14,008 nucleotides of DNA, taken from assembly GCA_028869975.1 (NCBI GenBank), contig JAGWQR010000129.1, positions 1 through 14,008 on the forward strand, given 5' to 3'. The notes under the pieces are model-generated. The model had not been told where the DNA came from. It made no database searches and was given only the letters and a program-made list of their open reading frames with translations. Shown here in pieces: positions 1 through 7,633 of this stretch (positions are counted from its first letter, which is position 1; each line of letters opens with the position of its first letter). This stretch comes from Alphaproteobacteria bacterium (GTDB taxonomy: Bacteria; Pseudomonadota; Alphaproteobacteria; Sphingomonadales; Sphingomonadaceae). The translations under genes were made by a program, and so were the position numbers.

Positions 1-1
1 G

Positions 2-1519
2 CGCAGCGCGCGCGATGCCGTAATCAGTGGGCATCGTTATTGCACCGTGCGCGGTACGGTTGCGCCCGCGATCAATTTTGAAGTGCGGTTGCCCGTCCAT
101 GGCTGGACACAGCGCTCGCTCCAAACCGGGTGCGGCGGGCTGTGCGGCTTTCTTGGCATCCGTGTCGAGCATGACACAGGCTGTACGCCGGTGACCGATG
201 GCAGCATAGTGCTCGCCTCAACCGATATGGGCCATACCAGCAAGGGCTTTGGCAGTGGCGATGAAAGCTGGGCGAGCAACCCGCAAATGCGCATTGATTT
301 TGCGTATCGCGGCGTTCATGTCACTGCGCAGGTCGTCAAGGCGCTGATGATCGCCTATTATGGCCAGAAGCCGCGTTACGCTTATTTCTCTGGCTGCTCG
401 GATGGCGGGCGTGAAGCGCTGATCGAAGCGCAGCGCTACCCCGATGATTTTGATGGAATCGCGGCGGGTGCACCCGCGCTCAACTTTGCCGTGCAGAACA
501 GCTTCTACCATGGCTGGATGGCGAAATCGAACATGGATGCGTCGGCCAAGCCGATCATCAATCCTGTCGATTTGCCAGTTCTGCACCAGGCCGCGCTTGA
601 TGCCTGTGATGCGAATGACGGGCTGAAAGACTTACAGATCAGCGATCCGCGCACCTGCCATTTCGATCCCGGGATCGTGCAATGCAAGGGTGCGTATGAG
701 GCGGGCAAATGCCTCACGCCTGAGCAAGTCGCCACCGCACGTAAATTCTATGGTGGTGCGGTGGACGCACAGGGGCACAAGCTGGTCGTTGGTTCGGTGA
801 TGCCCGGATCGGAACTCGAATGGGCGGGTGTGTTCGTGCCGCGCACCAACGGCGGCACAATCGGCTCGATCAACATGGCACTGGGGACGATCAACAATCT
901 GTTGTTCATACCCAACCCCGCGCCCGGCTTCACGGTCAATACTTTCCCGTTCAGCGACGCCGCTTTGGCGAGCGAGGAGCCCGCGCGCCGACTCTATGCA
1001 GCCGACAATCCTGACCTGTCTGGGTTTGCCGCGCACGGAGCGAAACTGCTGCTCTGGCATGGCTGGTCCGACCCGCATATCTCGCCGCTGAATACGATCG
1101 ATTATTATAATCGCGTCGGCATACTAATGGGCGCGGAAGAGCGCGATACGTTTGTAAAGCTCTTCCTGTTCCCCGGCATGAGCCATTGCGGCGGCGGAGA
1201 CGGCCCGAACGAATTTCCGCTGCTCGCCACGCTGATGGCTTGGGTGGAAGATGGCGTTGCCCCGCAAGAAATGGTTGCGCACACTGTGCCGGAATCAACC
1301 CCGCCTGGCATGCCGCCCGATCTGGCCAAATCCGATTTGCCCCCCGCCCCGTTCATCGCCCGCGCGCGCCCGGTCTATGCCTATCCGCTGGTCGCCACCT
1401 ATAAGGGCAGCGGCGACATCAACGACGCCGCCAGTTTTGCCGCAGCAGCCCCGGCGAATGTGGACGATCAGCCTATCGACTGGCTCGGCCACAGGACTTC
1501 GGGAGCAGGTGGACGATAA
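2..1519 (+). CDS. Tannase/feruloyl esterase-family hydrolase, 5' end outside window
   Basis: Partial gene: the frame is open to the left edge, so the GTG at 47 is not the real start. The residues before it (GHRYC, then TVRGTVAPAINFEVRLP) are the conserved family N-terminal region. 505 residues are visible; about 40-60, including a probable signal peptide, are missing. Seen: nucleophile motif GCSDGGREA (Ser codon 398-400), Asp in WHGWSDPH (1070-1072) and His in PGMSHCGGG (1184-1186). The Cys just before Ser and the Cys just after His match the family's CS-D-HC disulfide arrangement. A Ca-binding-type stretch (ACDANDGLKD ... DPRTC) lies near 620-660. The family hydrolyses esters of aromatic acids such as galloyl or feruloyl esters, usually outside the cytoplasm. 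The exact substrate cannot be read here; it could equally be a MHET-hydrolase-like or mono-aryl esterase. No partner gene follows closely. Confidence 0.9.
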   Translation, partial: RSARDAVISGHRYCTVRGTVAPAINFEVRLPVHGWTQRSLQTGCGGLCGFLGIRVEHDTGCTPVTDGSIVLASTDMGHTSKGFGSGDESWASNPQMRIDFAYRGVHVTAQVVKALMIAYYGQKPRYAYFSGCSDGGREALIEAQRYPDDFDGIAAGAPALNFAVQNSFYHGWMAKSNMDASAKPIINPVDLPVLHQAALDACDANDGLKDLQISDPRTCHFDPGIVQCKGAYEAGKCLTPEQVATARKFYGGAVDAQGHKLVVGSVMPGSELEWAGVFVPRTNGGTIGSINMALGTINNLLFIPNPAPGFTVNTFPFSDAALASEEPARRLYAADNPDLSGFAAHGAKLLLWHGWSDPHISPLNTIDYYNRVGILMGAEERDTFVKLFLFPGMSHCGGGDGPNEFPLLATLMAWVEDGVAPQEMVAHTVPESTPPGMPPDLAKSDLPPAPFIARARPVYAYPLVATYKGSGDINDAASFAAAAPANVDDQPIDWLGHRTSGAGGR

Positions 1520-1542
1520 TCCAAGCACGCTATGGAACCGGA

Positions 1543-1580
1543 TGCGCTTCTCTGCGCAGCTGGCATGTGAGCAGCCACAT
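1543..1580 (+). terminator. Two small adjacent hairpins after the tannase-family gene (weak terminator candidate)
   Basis: TGCGC (1543-1547) pairs with GCGCA (1554-1558) over a 6-base loop, and ATGTG (1565-1569) pairs with CACAT (1576-1580) over a 6-base loop. Both lie 24-61 bases past the tannase stop. Neither is followed by a T-run, so a Rho-independent terminator is doubtful. The rest of the 1520-1726 gap holds no gene that I can support; I see no convincing sigma-70 promoter for the next gene. Confidence 0.2.
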
Positions 1581-1726
1581 CGATTTCTTGAAGCGTGCCG
1601 CCGCGTGATGAACGGTTGTGAAACAATCCATTCAATCTCGATTAAAACAAAGGGATATAAACACCCATCCGTTGTTCGCAACACAGGACGCGCATGAAGC
1701 CGCCCTGATGAAGAAGGAGACGACAC

Positions 1727-2062
1727 ATGTTCACCAAGAAGTCTGTCCTGATAGCCGTGCTCACCAGCCTGATCGCGATTGCACCGGTTGCCGCGAGCGC
1801 GAACCACTGGAACCGCACGCATCCGGCGCGCACACATGATAGCTGGCGGATGCACAACCAGCAGCGCCGCATTACGCAGCAGGTGCGTGAAGGTGATCTG
1901 ACCCATGCCCAAGCGCATGCCCTGCGCCGCAATGACCGGGCGATCCGGGCCCAGATGCGCGCCGATGCCCGCGCCAACCATAATGGCGGACATCTCAACC
2001 GGATGCAGGCGCGCCAGATCCGCCATGAGCTGAACGCCAACAGCAACGCCATCGGTCATTAA
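1727..2062 (+). CDS. Small secreted His/Arg-rich protein of unknown function
   Basis: 111 residues. The start is well supported: AAGGAG at 1713-1718 sits 8 bases before the ATG. Residues 1-25 form a Sec signal peptide (Lys-Lys, a hydrophobic core, then ASA before N26), so the mature protein of about 86 residues should be periplasmic or secreted. The mature part is very basic and hydrophilic, with ten His, many Arg and Asn, and two helical half-repeats: RRITQQVREGDLTHAQA (47-63) and a second around NGGHLNRMQARQIRHELN (86-103). This pattern resembles small alpha/beta-proteobacterial exported proteins with repeated 'G-x-LT-xx-QA' helices, some with an EF-hand-like loop, but no function is known to me. 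Metal binding or a Spy/CpxP-like envelope role is conceivable but unproven. It lies 207 bases after the tannase gene and 62 before dxs. Confidence 0.8.
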   Translation: MFTKKSVLIAVLTSLIAIAPVAASANHWNRTHPARTHDSWRMHNQQRRITQQVREGDLTHAQAHALRRNDRAIRAQMRADARANHNGGHLNRMQARQIRHELNANSNAIGH

Positions 2063-2095
2063 GCCCGAATGGTCTGGAACGGCCTTAGATTGCGT

Positions 2096-2120
2096 CCCTC
2101 TTGCGCTTGGCGTAAGAGGG
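2096..2120 (+). promoter_or_regulatory. 10-bp hairpin covering the dxs Shine-Dalgarno region
   Basis: CCCTCTTGCG (2096-2105) and CGTAAGAGGG (2111-2120) are complementary over ten positions with one G-T wobble, closing a 5-base loop (CTTGG). The 3' arm contains the purine-rich AAGAGGGG that must serve as ribosome binding site for dxs (ATG at 2125), so folding would hide it. No T-run follows, which argues against a plain terminator. Translational control of dxs is an inference; leftover terminator of the upstream small gene is the alternative. Confidence 0.45.
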
Positions 2121-2124
2121 GCGG

Positions 2125-4056
2125 ATGTCAAAACCCGAAACGCCCTTACTTGACACAGTAGAGACGCCAGACGACCTGCGCGCACTGAGGCCAGAGCAAC
2201 TTCGCCAGATTGCCGATGAGTTGCGCGCCGAAACGATCAGCGCTGTGTCGGTGACCGGCGGGCATCTTGGGGCGGGGCTGGGCGTAGTCGAACTCACCAC
2301 CGCGCTCCATTATGTGTTCAACACGCCGCAAGACATACTCATCTGGGATGTCGGGCACCAATGCTATCCGCATAAAATCCTGACCGGGCGGCGAAACCGC
2401 ATCCGCACGCTGCGCCAGAGTGGTGGGTTGTCGGGCTTCACCAAGCGCGCCGAGAGCGAATATGATCCGTTCGGCGCGGCGCATAGCTCCACCTCCATCT
2501 CAGCCGCGCTCGGCTTTGCGATGGCGAACAAGCTCTCGGGCGCACCCGGCAAGGCCATTGCGGTGATCGGTGATGGCGCGATGTCCGCCGGCATGGCCTA
2601 TGAGGCTATGAACAATGCGCAAGGCGCTGGCAACCGCCTGATTGTGATCCTCAATGATAATGACATGTCGATTGCGCCGCCGGTGGGTGGACTTTCGGCC
2701 TATCTCTCGCGGCTGGTGTCGTCGCGCCCCTTTCTCGAACTGCGCGATCTCGCGAAGCGGGTGGCGCGCCATCTGCCGCGCCCGCTTTATGCCGCCGCGC
2801 GCAAATCGGAAGAATATGCCAAGGGCATGACGATGGGCGGCACGCTATTCGAGGAACTGGGTTTCTATTATGTCGGGCCGATTGACGGGCATAATCTCGA
2901 TCATCTCATTCCGGTGCTCGAAAATGTCCGCGATGCCGCCGAAGGCCCGTGCCTGATCCATGTCGTCACGCAGAAGGGCAAGGGCTATGCCCCCGCCGAA
3001 GCCGCCGACGACAAATATCATGGCGTGCAGACGTTTGATGTCATCACCGGTGCACAGGCGAAAGCGCCGCCGGGGCCACCTTCCTACCAGAATGTGTTTG
3101 GCGAGACGCTTGCCGATCTGGCGGATGCGGATGACCGCATTGTCGCCATTACCGCCGCCATGCCCACGGGAACCGGTGTCGATAAATTCGCGGCGCGGCA
3201 CCCGACACGCGCCTTCGATGTTGGCATTGCTGAACAACACGCGGTTACCTTTGCGGCAGGGTTGGCGGCGCAGGGAATGCGGCCCTTCTGCGCGATTTAC
3301 TCAACCTTCCTCCAGCGCGCTTATGACCAGGTGGTGCATGATGTTGCGATCCAGAACCTTCCCGTGCGTTTCGCGCTCGATCGGGCCGGGCTGGTGGGCG
3401 CGGATGGCAGCACGCACGCGGGGTCGTTCGATATCACCTATCTTAGCACCCTTCCCAATTTCGTGGTGATGGCGCCCGCCGATGAAGCCGAATTGGTGTA
3501 TATGGTCGCCACGATGGCGGCGCATGATACGGGGCCAATTGCGGTGCGCTACCCGCGTGGGAGCGGCACGGGGGTTGCGCTTCCGCAAGTGCCAACGCCC
3601 ATCAAAATCGGCAAGGGGCGGATTGTCCGCCACGGCAAGAAGGTCGCGATCCTCTCGCTTGGCACGCGCCTCACCGAGGCACTTAAGGCCGCCGATAAAC
3701 TTGATGCGATGGGCCTCTCAACCACCGTTGCCGATCTGCGCTTTGCCAAGCCGCTCGATGAGGCGCTGATCCGCCAGCTGCTCACCAGCCATGAGGTCGC
3801 GGTGACGATCGAGGAGGGCAGTATAGGTGGCCTTGGCGCGCATATCCTCAGCTTCGCCTCGGACGAAGGATTGATCGATGCCGGGCTGAAGCTGCGCACG
3901 CTGCGCCTGCCTGATGCGTTTCAGGAGCATGACAAACCCGAGACGCAATATGCCGAGGCCGGGTTAGATGCGGATGCCCTGGTCGAGACGGTCCTGAAGG
4001 CGCTGCGGGTGAACAGTGTCGGCGTCCAGGAGGCAAGCGGCGGGGCGCGGGCATAA
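2125..4056 (+). CDS. dxs: 1-deoxy-D-xylulose-5-phosphate synthase
   Basis: 643 residues, full family length. The enzyme condenses pyruvate and D-glyceraldehyde 3-phosphate into 1-deoxy-D-xylulose 5-phosphate with release of CO2, using thiamine diphosphate; this is the entry step of the cytoplasmic MEP isoprenoid pathway and also feeds thiamine and pyridoxal synthesis. Seen: N-terminal VTGGHLGAGLGVVELT and IWDVGHQCYPHKILTGR; TPP/Mg motif GDGAMSAGMAYEAMNNA (149-165) with the NDN at 178-180; pyrimidine-domain motif DVGIAEQHAVTFAAGLA with catalytic Glu at residue 370; DRAGLVGADGSTHAG (419-433); and the transketolase C-terminal domain (about 500-620). The start ATG fits the family N-terminus (TPLLDTV...DLR). 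The ribosome binding site lies in the hairpin just upstream. tatD follows after 22 bases and is probably co-transcribed. Confidence 0.97.
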   Translation: MSKPETPLLDTVETPDDLRALRPEQLRQIADELRAETISAVSVTGGHLGAGLGVVELTTALHYVFNTPQDILIWDVGHQCYPHKILTGRRNRIRTLRQSGGLSGFTKRAESEYDPFGAAHSSTSISAALGFAMANKLSGAPGKAIAVIGDGAMSAGMAYEAMNNAQGAGNRLIVILNDNDMSIAPPVGGLSAYLSRLVSSRPFLELRDLAKRVARHLPRPLYAAARKSEEYAKGMTMGGTLFEELGFYYVGPIDGHNLDHLIPVLENVRDAAEGPCLIHVVTQKGKGYAPAEAADDKYHGVQTFDVITGAQAKAPPGPPSYQNVFGETLADLADADDRIVAITAAMPTGTGVDKFAARHPTRAFDVGIAEQHAVTFAAGLAAQGMRPFCAIYSTFLQRAYDQVVHDVAIQNLPVRFALDRAGLVGADGSTHAGSFDITYLSTLPNFVVMAPADEAELVYMVATMAAHDTGPIAVRYPRGSGTGVALPQVPTPIKIGKGRIVRHGKKVAILSLGTRLTEALKAADKLDAMGLSTTVADLRFAKPLDEALIRQLLTSHEVAVTIEEGSIGGLGAHILSFASDEGLIDAGLKLRTLRLPDAFQEHDKPETQYAEAGLDADALVETVLKALRVNSVGVQEASGGARA

Positions 4057-4078
4057 GGCCTTCGCACCGAGAGCACCT

Positions 4079-4858
4079 ATGTTTATCGACTCACATTGCC
4101 ACCTCAATTATGCGGGCCTTGTCGAGCAGCAGGCGGATATACTGGCGCGGGCGCGGGCAGCGGGTGTGTCTACCATGCTCAACATCTCCACGCGTGAATC
4201 CGAATGGGCGGATATTATCGGCGTCGCGGAACGCGAGCCGGATGTGTTTGCCAGCGTCGGCATTCATCCGCACGAGGCCGATGCGCACGCGCATGTTGAT
4301 GCGGCAAAGCTGGTGGCGGCGGCGGCGCACCCGCGCGTAGTTGGCATTGGCGAGACCGGGCTTGATTATTATTACGACCATAGCGACCGGGCGCGCCAGC
4401 AGGCATCATTCCGTGTCCATATCAAGGCGGCGCGGGAAACCGGTCTGCCTATCATCGTTCATACCCGCGATGCGGAAGCGGATACGGCGGCGATTTTGCG
4501 TGATGAGATGGCGCGCGGACGTTTCACCGGCGTGATCCATTGTTTCACGGCAAGCGACGCATTAGCGGATATTGCGCTTGAACTGGGCTTATACATCTCG
4601 ATTTCGGGGATTGTGACGTTCAAGAATGCGGCGGAATTGCGTACAACCGCCGCGCGCATCCCTGCTAACAAGCTGCTGATCGAGACCGATGCGCCGTTCC
4701 TCGCGCCGGTGCCGCACCGGGGCAAAACCGGAGAACCGGCGTTTGTCGCAGATACGGCACGCTTTCTTGCCAGTTTGCGGGGCGTGTCTGTGGAGCAACT
4801 CGCGGCGCAGACCAGCGTCAATTTCCATGCGCTGTTCAGCAAAACGGAGCGGCACTGA
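4079..4858 (+). CDS. tatD: TatD-family metal-dependent hydrolase (DNase)
   Basis: 259 residues, usual family length. The frame is open from a GTG at 4016 inside dxs, but TatD proteins begin directly at (M)x(I/V)DSHCHL, so the ATG at 4079 is chosen. TIM-barrel metallohydrolase ligands are all present: His6 and His8 in DSHCHL, Glu92 in GIGETGLDYY, His128 in PIIVHTRDA, His154 in GVIHCFTAS and Asp204 in LLIETDAPFLAP. GIHPHEA (61-67) is also typical. The family has 3'-5' exonuclease/DNase activity and is cytoplasmic; it may act in DNA repair or nucleic-acid turnover. In many alphaproteobacteria the gene sits next to metG, whereas here it follows dxs. Only a weak GAGAG precedes the start, which fits coupling to dxs. 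It converges with the minus-strand oxidoreductase, with 12 bases between stops and no evident terminator. Among paralogues (TatD, YcfH, YjjV) the exact member is uncertain. Confidence 0.92.
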   Translation: MFIDSHCHLNYAGLVEQQADILARARAAGVSTMLNISTRESEWADIIGVAEREPDVFASVGIHPHEADAHAHVDAAKLVAAAAHPRVVGIGETGLDYYYDHSDRARQQASFRVHIKAARETGLPIIVHTRDAEADTAAILRDEMARGRFTGVIHCFTASDALADIALELGLYISISGIVTFKNAAELRTTAARIPANKLLIETDAPFLAPVPHRGKTGEPAFVADTARFLASLRGVSVEQLAAQTSVNFHALFSKTERH

Positions 4859-4870
4859 CCGGGAAAGGGA

Positions 4871-6103
4871 CTAACTCGCCAAATCCTTGAGCATCCGCTC
4901 GGCCTCAGCGAGCAGCGCGGGATCGACACGGCTCCCCTGCTCGACCAGCTTGCGCCCCTGCACATAATCACGGGCATTGTTGACGCAATCGAGCGCAATA
5001 ACCTTGCCGCCTTTGAGGTAAAGCACCGAGAATTTCCGGCTGGCCGGATCACCACGCAACACGGTTTCGTCATGCCCCCCCGAAAGCCCCACGGTTTGCA
5101 ACCGCAGATCATACTGGTTCGACCAGAACCAGGGTGTTGCCGTATATTCTGCCTCTTCGCCGCATATTGTCTTCGCCACGACTGTCGCCATATCATTGGC
5201 GTTCTGCACCGATTCAAGCCGGATTACCGCACCTTGGGCAAAGCTGTTCGTATGCGCTGCACAATCGCCAATCGCGAAGATGTCGGGCAGCGACGTGCGG
5301 CACTGCGCATCAACCAGCACGCCATTGCCCCCTTCCGCCCCAGCCTCAATCAGTGGCGCGACGCAGGGGATAATGCCGATGCCGACGATCACCATCTCGG
5401 CGGGTAGCAGCGTGCCATCCCCCAGCCGCACGCCCGTCACATGGCCTTGACCCTCCAACGCCGAAACCTGCTGGTTGACGCGCAGATCAACGCCATGCGC
5501 ACGATGTTCTGCCTCGTAAAAGGCCGACAGCGCATCCCCCGCCACCCGCGCCAGCACACGCGGCAGCGCCTCCAGCAGCGTCACCGCCTTGCCGAGTTTG
5601 GTGAGCACAGCCGCCGCTTCCAACCCGATATAACCGCCGCCGATCACGACGACATGCTGCACAGCGGGCAGCGCGGCCATGATTGCATCCGCATCAGCGC
5701 GATCGCGCACGGCATGAACGCCCGCCAGATCCGCACCGGGCAACGGCAACTTGCGTGGATCGCCGCCCGTCGCCCAGATGAGCTGGCCGTAATTCACGTG
5801 CACCCCTTCTGCGCACATCACCTCATGCGCTACCGGATCAACCTCCGCTACCGTCTGCCCGAGCAGCAGGGTGATGTCTTTTTCCGCCCAATAGTCCGCC
5901 GGACGGATGTGAATACGCTCGAAGCTCTTTTCCTGCGCCAGATATTCTTTCGAGAGCGGCGGGCGCTCATAGGGGATGTCTCGTTCGCGCCCGATGATCG
6001 CGATTGATCCGGTAAAACCATGCTGGCGATGCGCAATCGCCGCCTGTGCGCCGCCATGGCCGCCACCAACAATCACCACATCAAAGTAACGCCTGTTGTT
6101 CAT
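4871..6103 (-). CDS. NAD(P)H/FAD-dependent ferredoxin-reductase-type oxidoreductase
   Basis: 410 residues from the ATG at 6103. A GTG two codons upstream (6109) is in frame, but GAGG directly abuts it, while the same GAGG lies 6 bases before the ATG, so the ATG is preferred. Seen: FAD Rossmann motif VVIVGGGHGGAQAA (about 9-22); PYERPPLSKEYL (45-56), typical of ferredoxin/putidaredoxin/rubredoxin reductases; NAD(P) Rossmann motif VVVIGGGYIGLEAAAVL (about 151-167); second FAD motif DIFAIGDCA near residue 285; and a C-terminal reductase domain with PWFWSNQYDLRLQ. The family passes electrons from NAD(P)H to a ferredoxin or rubredoxin for a P450 or Rieske oxygenase. No ferredoxin or oxygenase lies in the window, so the partner is unknown. 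It sits 104 bases behind the flavoprotein gene and may have its own promoter (6140-6168). Confidence 0.9.
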   Translation of the reverse strand: MNNRRYFDVVIVGGGHGGAQAAIAHRQHGFTGSIAIIGRERDIPYERPPLSKEYLAQEKSFERIHIRPADYWAEKDITLLLGQTVAEVDPVAHEVMCAEGVHVNYGQLIWATGGDPRKLPLPGADLAGVHAVRDRADADAIMAALPAVQHVVVIGGGYIGLEAAAVLTKLGKAVTLLEALPRVLARVAGDALSAFYEAEHRAHGVDLRVNQQVSALEGQGHVTGVRLGDGTLLPAEMVIVGIGIIPCVAPLIEAGAEGGNGVLVDAQCRTSLPDIFAIGDCAAHTNSFAQGAVIRLESVQNANDMATVVAKTICGEEAEYTATPWFWSNQYDLRLQTVGLSGGHDETVLRGDPASRKFSVLYLKGGKVIALDCVNNARDYVQGRKLVEQGSRVDPALLAEAERMLKDLAS

Positions 6104-6139
6104 CGCCACCCTCGCCTGATCTTCATCTGCACGGTGACT

Positions 6140-6168
6140 GGCTTAGGCAAGACCGGGGAGGCAGTCAA
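6140..6168 (-). promoter_or_regulatory. Possible promoter for the FAD oxidoreductase gene
   Basis: On the minus strand TTGACT (6168-6163) matches the sigma-70 -35 consensus in five of six positions. A 17-base spacer then leads to TAAGCC (6145-6140), a poor -10. It lies 36 bases before the chosen ATG at 6103. Only the -35 half is convincing; the 104-base gap holds no other feature I can support. Confidence 0.3.
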
Positions 6169-6213
6169 ACGCATGATCAGGATTGGCCGCATAGGAGAAG
6201 CTGGGTGAGTGCT

Positions 6214-6870
6214 CTATCCGATTTTGACGCCGCGCACCGCTTCCGGCACACATAGACCCGGCTTGAGGCGCGGATCATCAACCGGCGCGCCCGTGCTGAT
6301 TTGCAGCGGCAGCGTGCCGGCCCAGATGTCGAGCGCATAATCGGGTTCATCATCCTTGGGCGGGCCGGTCCGCACTTTGGCCGAGGCTTCGATGATCGGC
6401 ATCGAGAGGATGCTGGTCGCCTTGAGTTCCTTTTGCAGGATCGGGCGCAGCGTCTCCCAGCGGCCAGGCACCAGCCCCTCCATAAACGCCTTCAGTCGCG
6501 CCTCCTTGGCCTCCGGATCGGAAATGAGCGTTGCCCGCCCGAACAGCATCACCGAGCGGTAATTGGCCGAATGGTGGAAGGCCGAACGCGCGAGCACCAG
6601 CCCGTCGAGCAGGGTGACGGTCAGGCACACCTCTGCCCCGTCCGCCGTTTCGATCATCCGGCTGGCGGCGGAGCCGTGCCAGTAAACATGGTCACCCTCG
6701 CGCCAGTGCAGCGTCGGCGTCACAAATGGTGCGTCCTCAAAAATATAGCCGACATGCGCGATCGGCGATGCATCGAGGATCGCGTCAATCGTCGTGCGGT
6801 CATACGCGCCACGCTCGTGCACACGCTTCACGCGGGTACGGGGGGACGGGGCTGCGTTCTTCTGCGACAT
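6214..6870 (-). CDS. Pyridoxamine 5'-phosphate oxidase-like FMN-binding protein (NimA-like)
   Basis: 218 residues, a split-barrel flavin-binding fold of the Pyridox_ox_2/NimA type. Seen: the N-terminal helix R(V)KRVHERGAYDRTTIDAIL (14-32), which is a hallmark of NimA-like proteins; PTLHWREGDHVYWHGSAASRM (52-72), the strand/FMN-phosphate region; and AFHHSANYRSVMLFGRA (98-113), a conserved flavin-contact stretch. Some members reduce 5-nitroimidazoles, but most have unknown physiological substrates, so no drug-resistance role should be read from this alone. The start is clear: AAGGAG at 6885-6880, 9 bases before the ATG. Its gap to the Anbu stop is only 4 bases and the ribosome binding site lies inside the Anbu coding end, so the two are almost certainly in one transcript. 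Confidence 0.85.
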   Translation of the reverse strand: MSQKNAAPSPRTRVKRVHERGAYDRTTIDAILDASPIAHVGYIFEDAPFVTPTLHWREGDHVYWHGSAASRMIETADGAEVCLTVTLLDGLVLARSAFHHSANYRSVMLFGRATLISDPEAKEARLKAFMEGLVPGRWETLRPILQKELKATSILSMPIIEASAKVRTGPPKDDEPDYALDIWAGTLPLQISTGAPVDDPRLKPGLCVPEAVRGVKIG

Positions 6871-6874
6871 GGCG

Positions 6875-7633
6875 CTATACTCCTTCGGGATCGAGCATGA
6901 ACGGCGGATCGGCGATGGTATCGCGCGCTTCTGTCAGCAGCCGCCCCCATTCGCGCGAGAGCATGTTGAAATAGGCGTCATCATCTCCCACCCGGACATG
7001 AAGCACGTCCTTGGCGCGGTCGCTGGGCACCACAATGAGATCAAGCGGGCGCCCCACAGAAAGGTTGGAGCGCATCGTTGAGTCAAACGAAATCAGCCCG
7101 ACCTTGACCGCCTCGTCGAGCTGCGTGTCCCATGTGAGCGTGCGATCAAGTATGGGTTTTCCGTATTTGAGTTCGCCGATCTGCAGGAAGGGCGCATCGG
7201 GGTTGCACTCAATAAAATTGCCCTCATCATAGATCAGGTACAGCTTGAGCGGGCCATCGCCTATCCTTCCGCCGAGCAACATCGAGACACCCGCGTTGAT
7301 GGTGGTTCCCGCCAGCACCATGCCGATGGAACGGCGTGCCGCAGATACCGCTTCCCCCACCAGTTGCGCCGCGCGGAACATGGTTGGCACGGTGTGCAGA
7401 GTCCGCAGTGGCGCATCCGGGGTGTCGCCGGGCAAACCTTCTTCGAGCGAGGATAGCATATTCTGGGTAACCGACAGGCTCCCCGCAGAGGCGACGACAA
7501 TCAGCCGCTCTTCATTTTCCACCAGCATATGCAGCTTCTTGAACACCGAGATATTGTCGATTCCGGCATTGGTGCGGGTGTCAGCGATCAGAACCATGCC
7601 GTTCTCGGTCAGCATACCTACGCAATAGGTCAT
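6875..7633 (-). CDS. Anbu, proteasome-like peptidase
   Basis: 252 residues. Anbu is the bacterial homologue of proteasome beta/HslV subunits, an N-terminal-nucleophile hydrolase that assembles into rings in the cytoplasm. Seen: N-terminus MTYCVGM with Thr2 as the would-be nucleophile after Met removal; VLIADTRTNAGID (14-26) with Asp18; VFKKLHML with Lys32/Lys33. Counted from the Thr these fall at the proteasomal positions 17 and 32, matching the Thr1-Asp17-Lys33 active site. The IVVASAGS stretch (about 47-54) is the usual substrate-loop region. The start at 7633 is chosen because it exposes the Thr and has GGAGG 5 bases upstream; an ATG at 7645 with its own AAGGAG would add MEGV. It lies downstream of ATP-grasp and alpha-E genes, its standard neighbours. 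Its native substrate is unknown. Confidence 0.93.
   Translation of the reverse strand: MTYCVGMLTENGMVLIADTRTNAGIDNISVFKKLHMLVENEERLIVVASAGSLSVTQNMLSSLEEGLPGDTPDAPLRTLHTVPTMFRAAQLVGEAVSAARRSIGMVLAGTTINAGVSMLLGGRIGDGPLKLYLIYDEGNFIECNPDAPFLQIGELKYGKPILDRTLTWDTQLDEAVKVGLISFDSTMRSNLSVGRPLDLIVVPSDRAKDVLHVRVGDDDAYFNMLSREWGRLLTEARDTIADPPFMLDPEGV

Noticed and set aside
1616..1644. TTGTGA with a following AT-rich stretch as promoter of the small exported protein
   Set aside because: At 17-base spacing the -10 position (CGATTA) is a poor match; no extended -10 or ECF-type GGAAC/CGTT pair was found either.
1295..2185. Minus-strand open frame of 296 codons crossing the tannase end, the small gene and the dxs start
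   Set aside because: It crosses three better-supported coding or leader regions, has no recognisable motif, and is explained by codon bias on the other strand.
4016..4078. GTG at 4016 as the tatD start, inside dxs
   Set aside because: TatD proteins start at the DSHCHL strand; the extra residues are basic, low-complexity and coded by the dxs tail.
4459..5217. Minus-strand open frame of 252 codons across the tatD/oxidoreductase junction
   Set aside because: It overlaps two conserved genes in other frames and has an Arg/Ser-rich shadow composition.
6214..6870. Nitroimidazole-resistance gene
   Set aside because: NimA-like fold motifs are present, but most members of this broad family are not resistance proteins and nothing here shows that activity.
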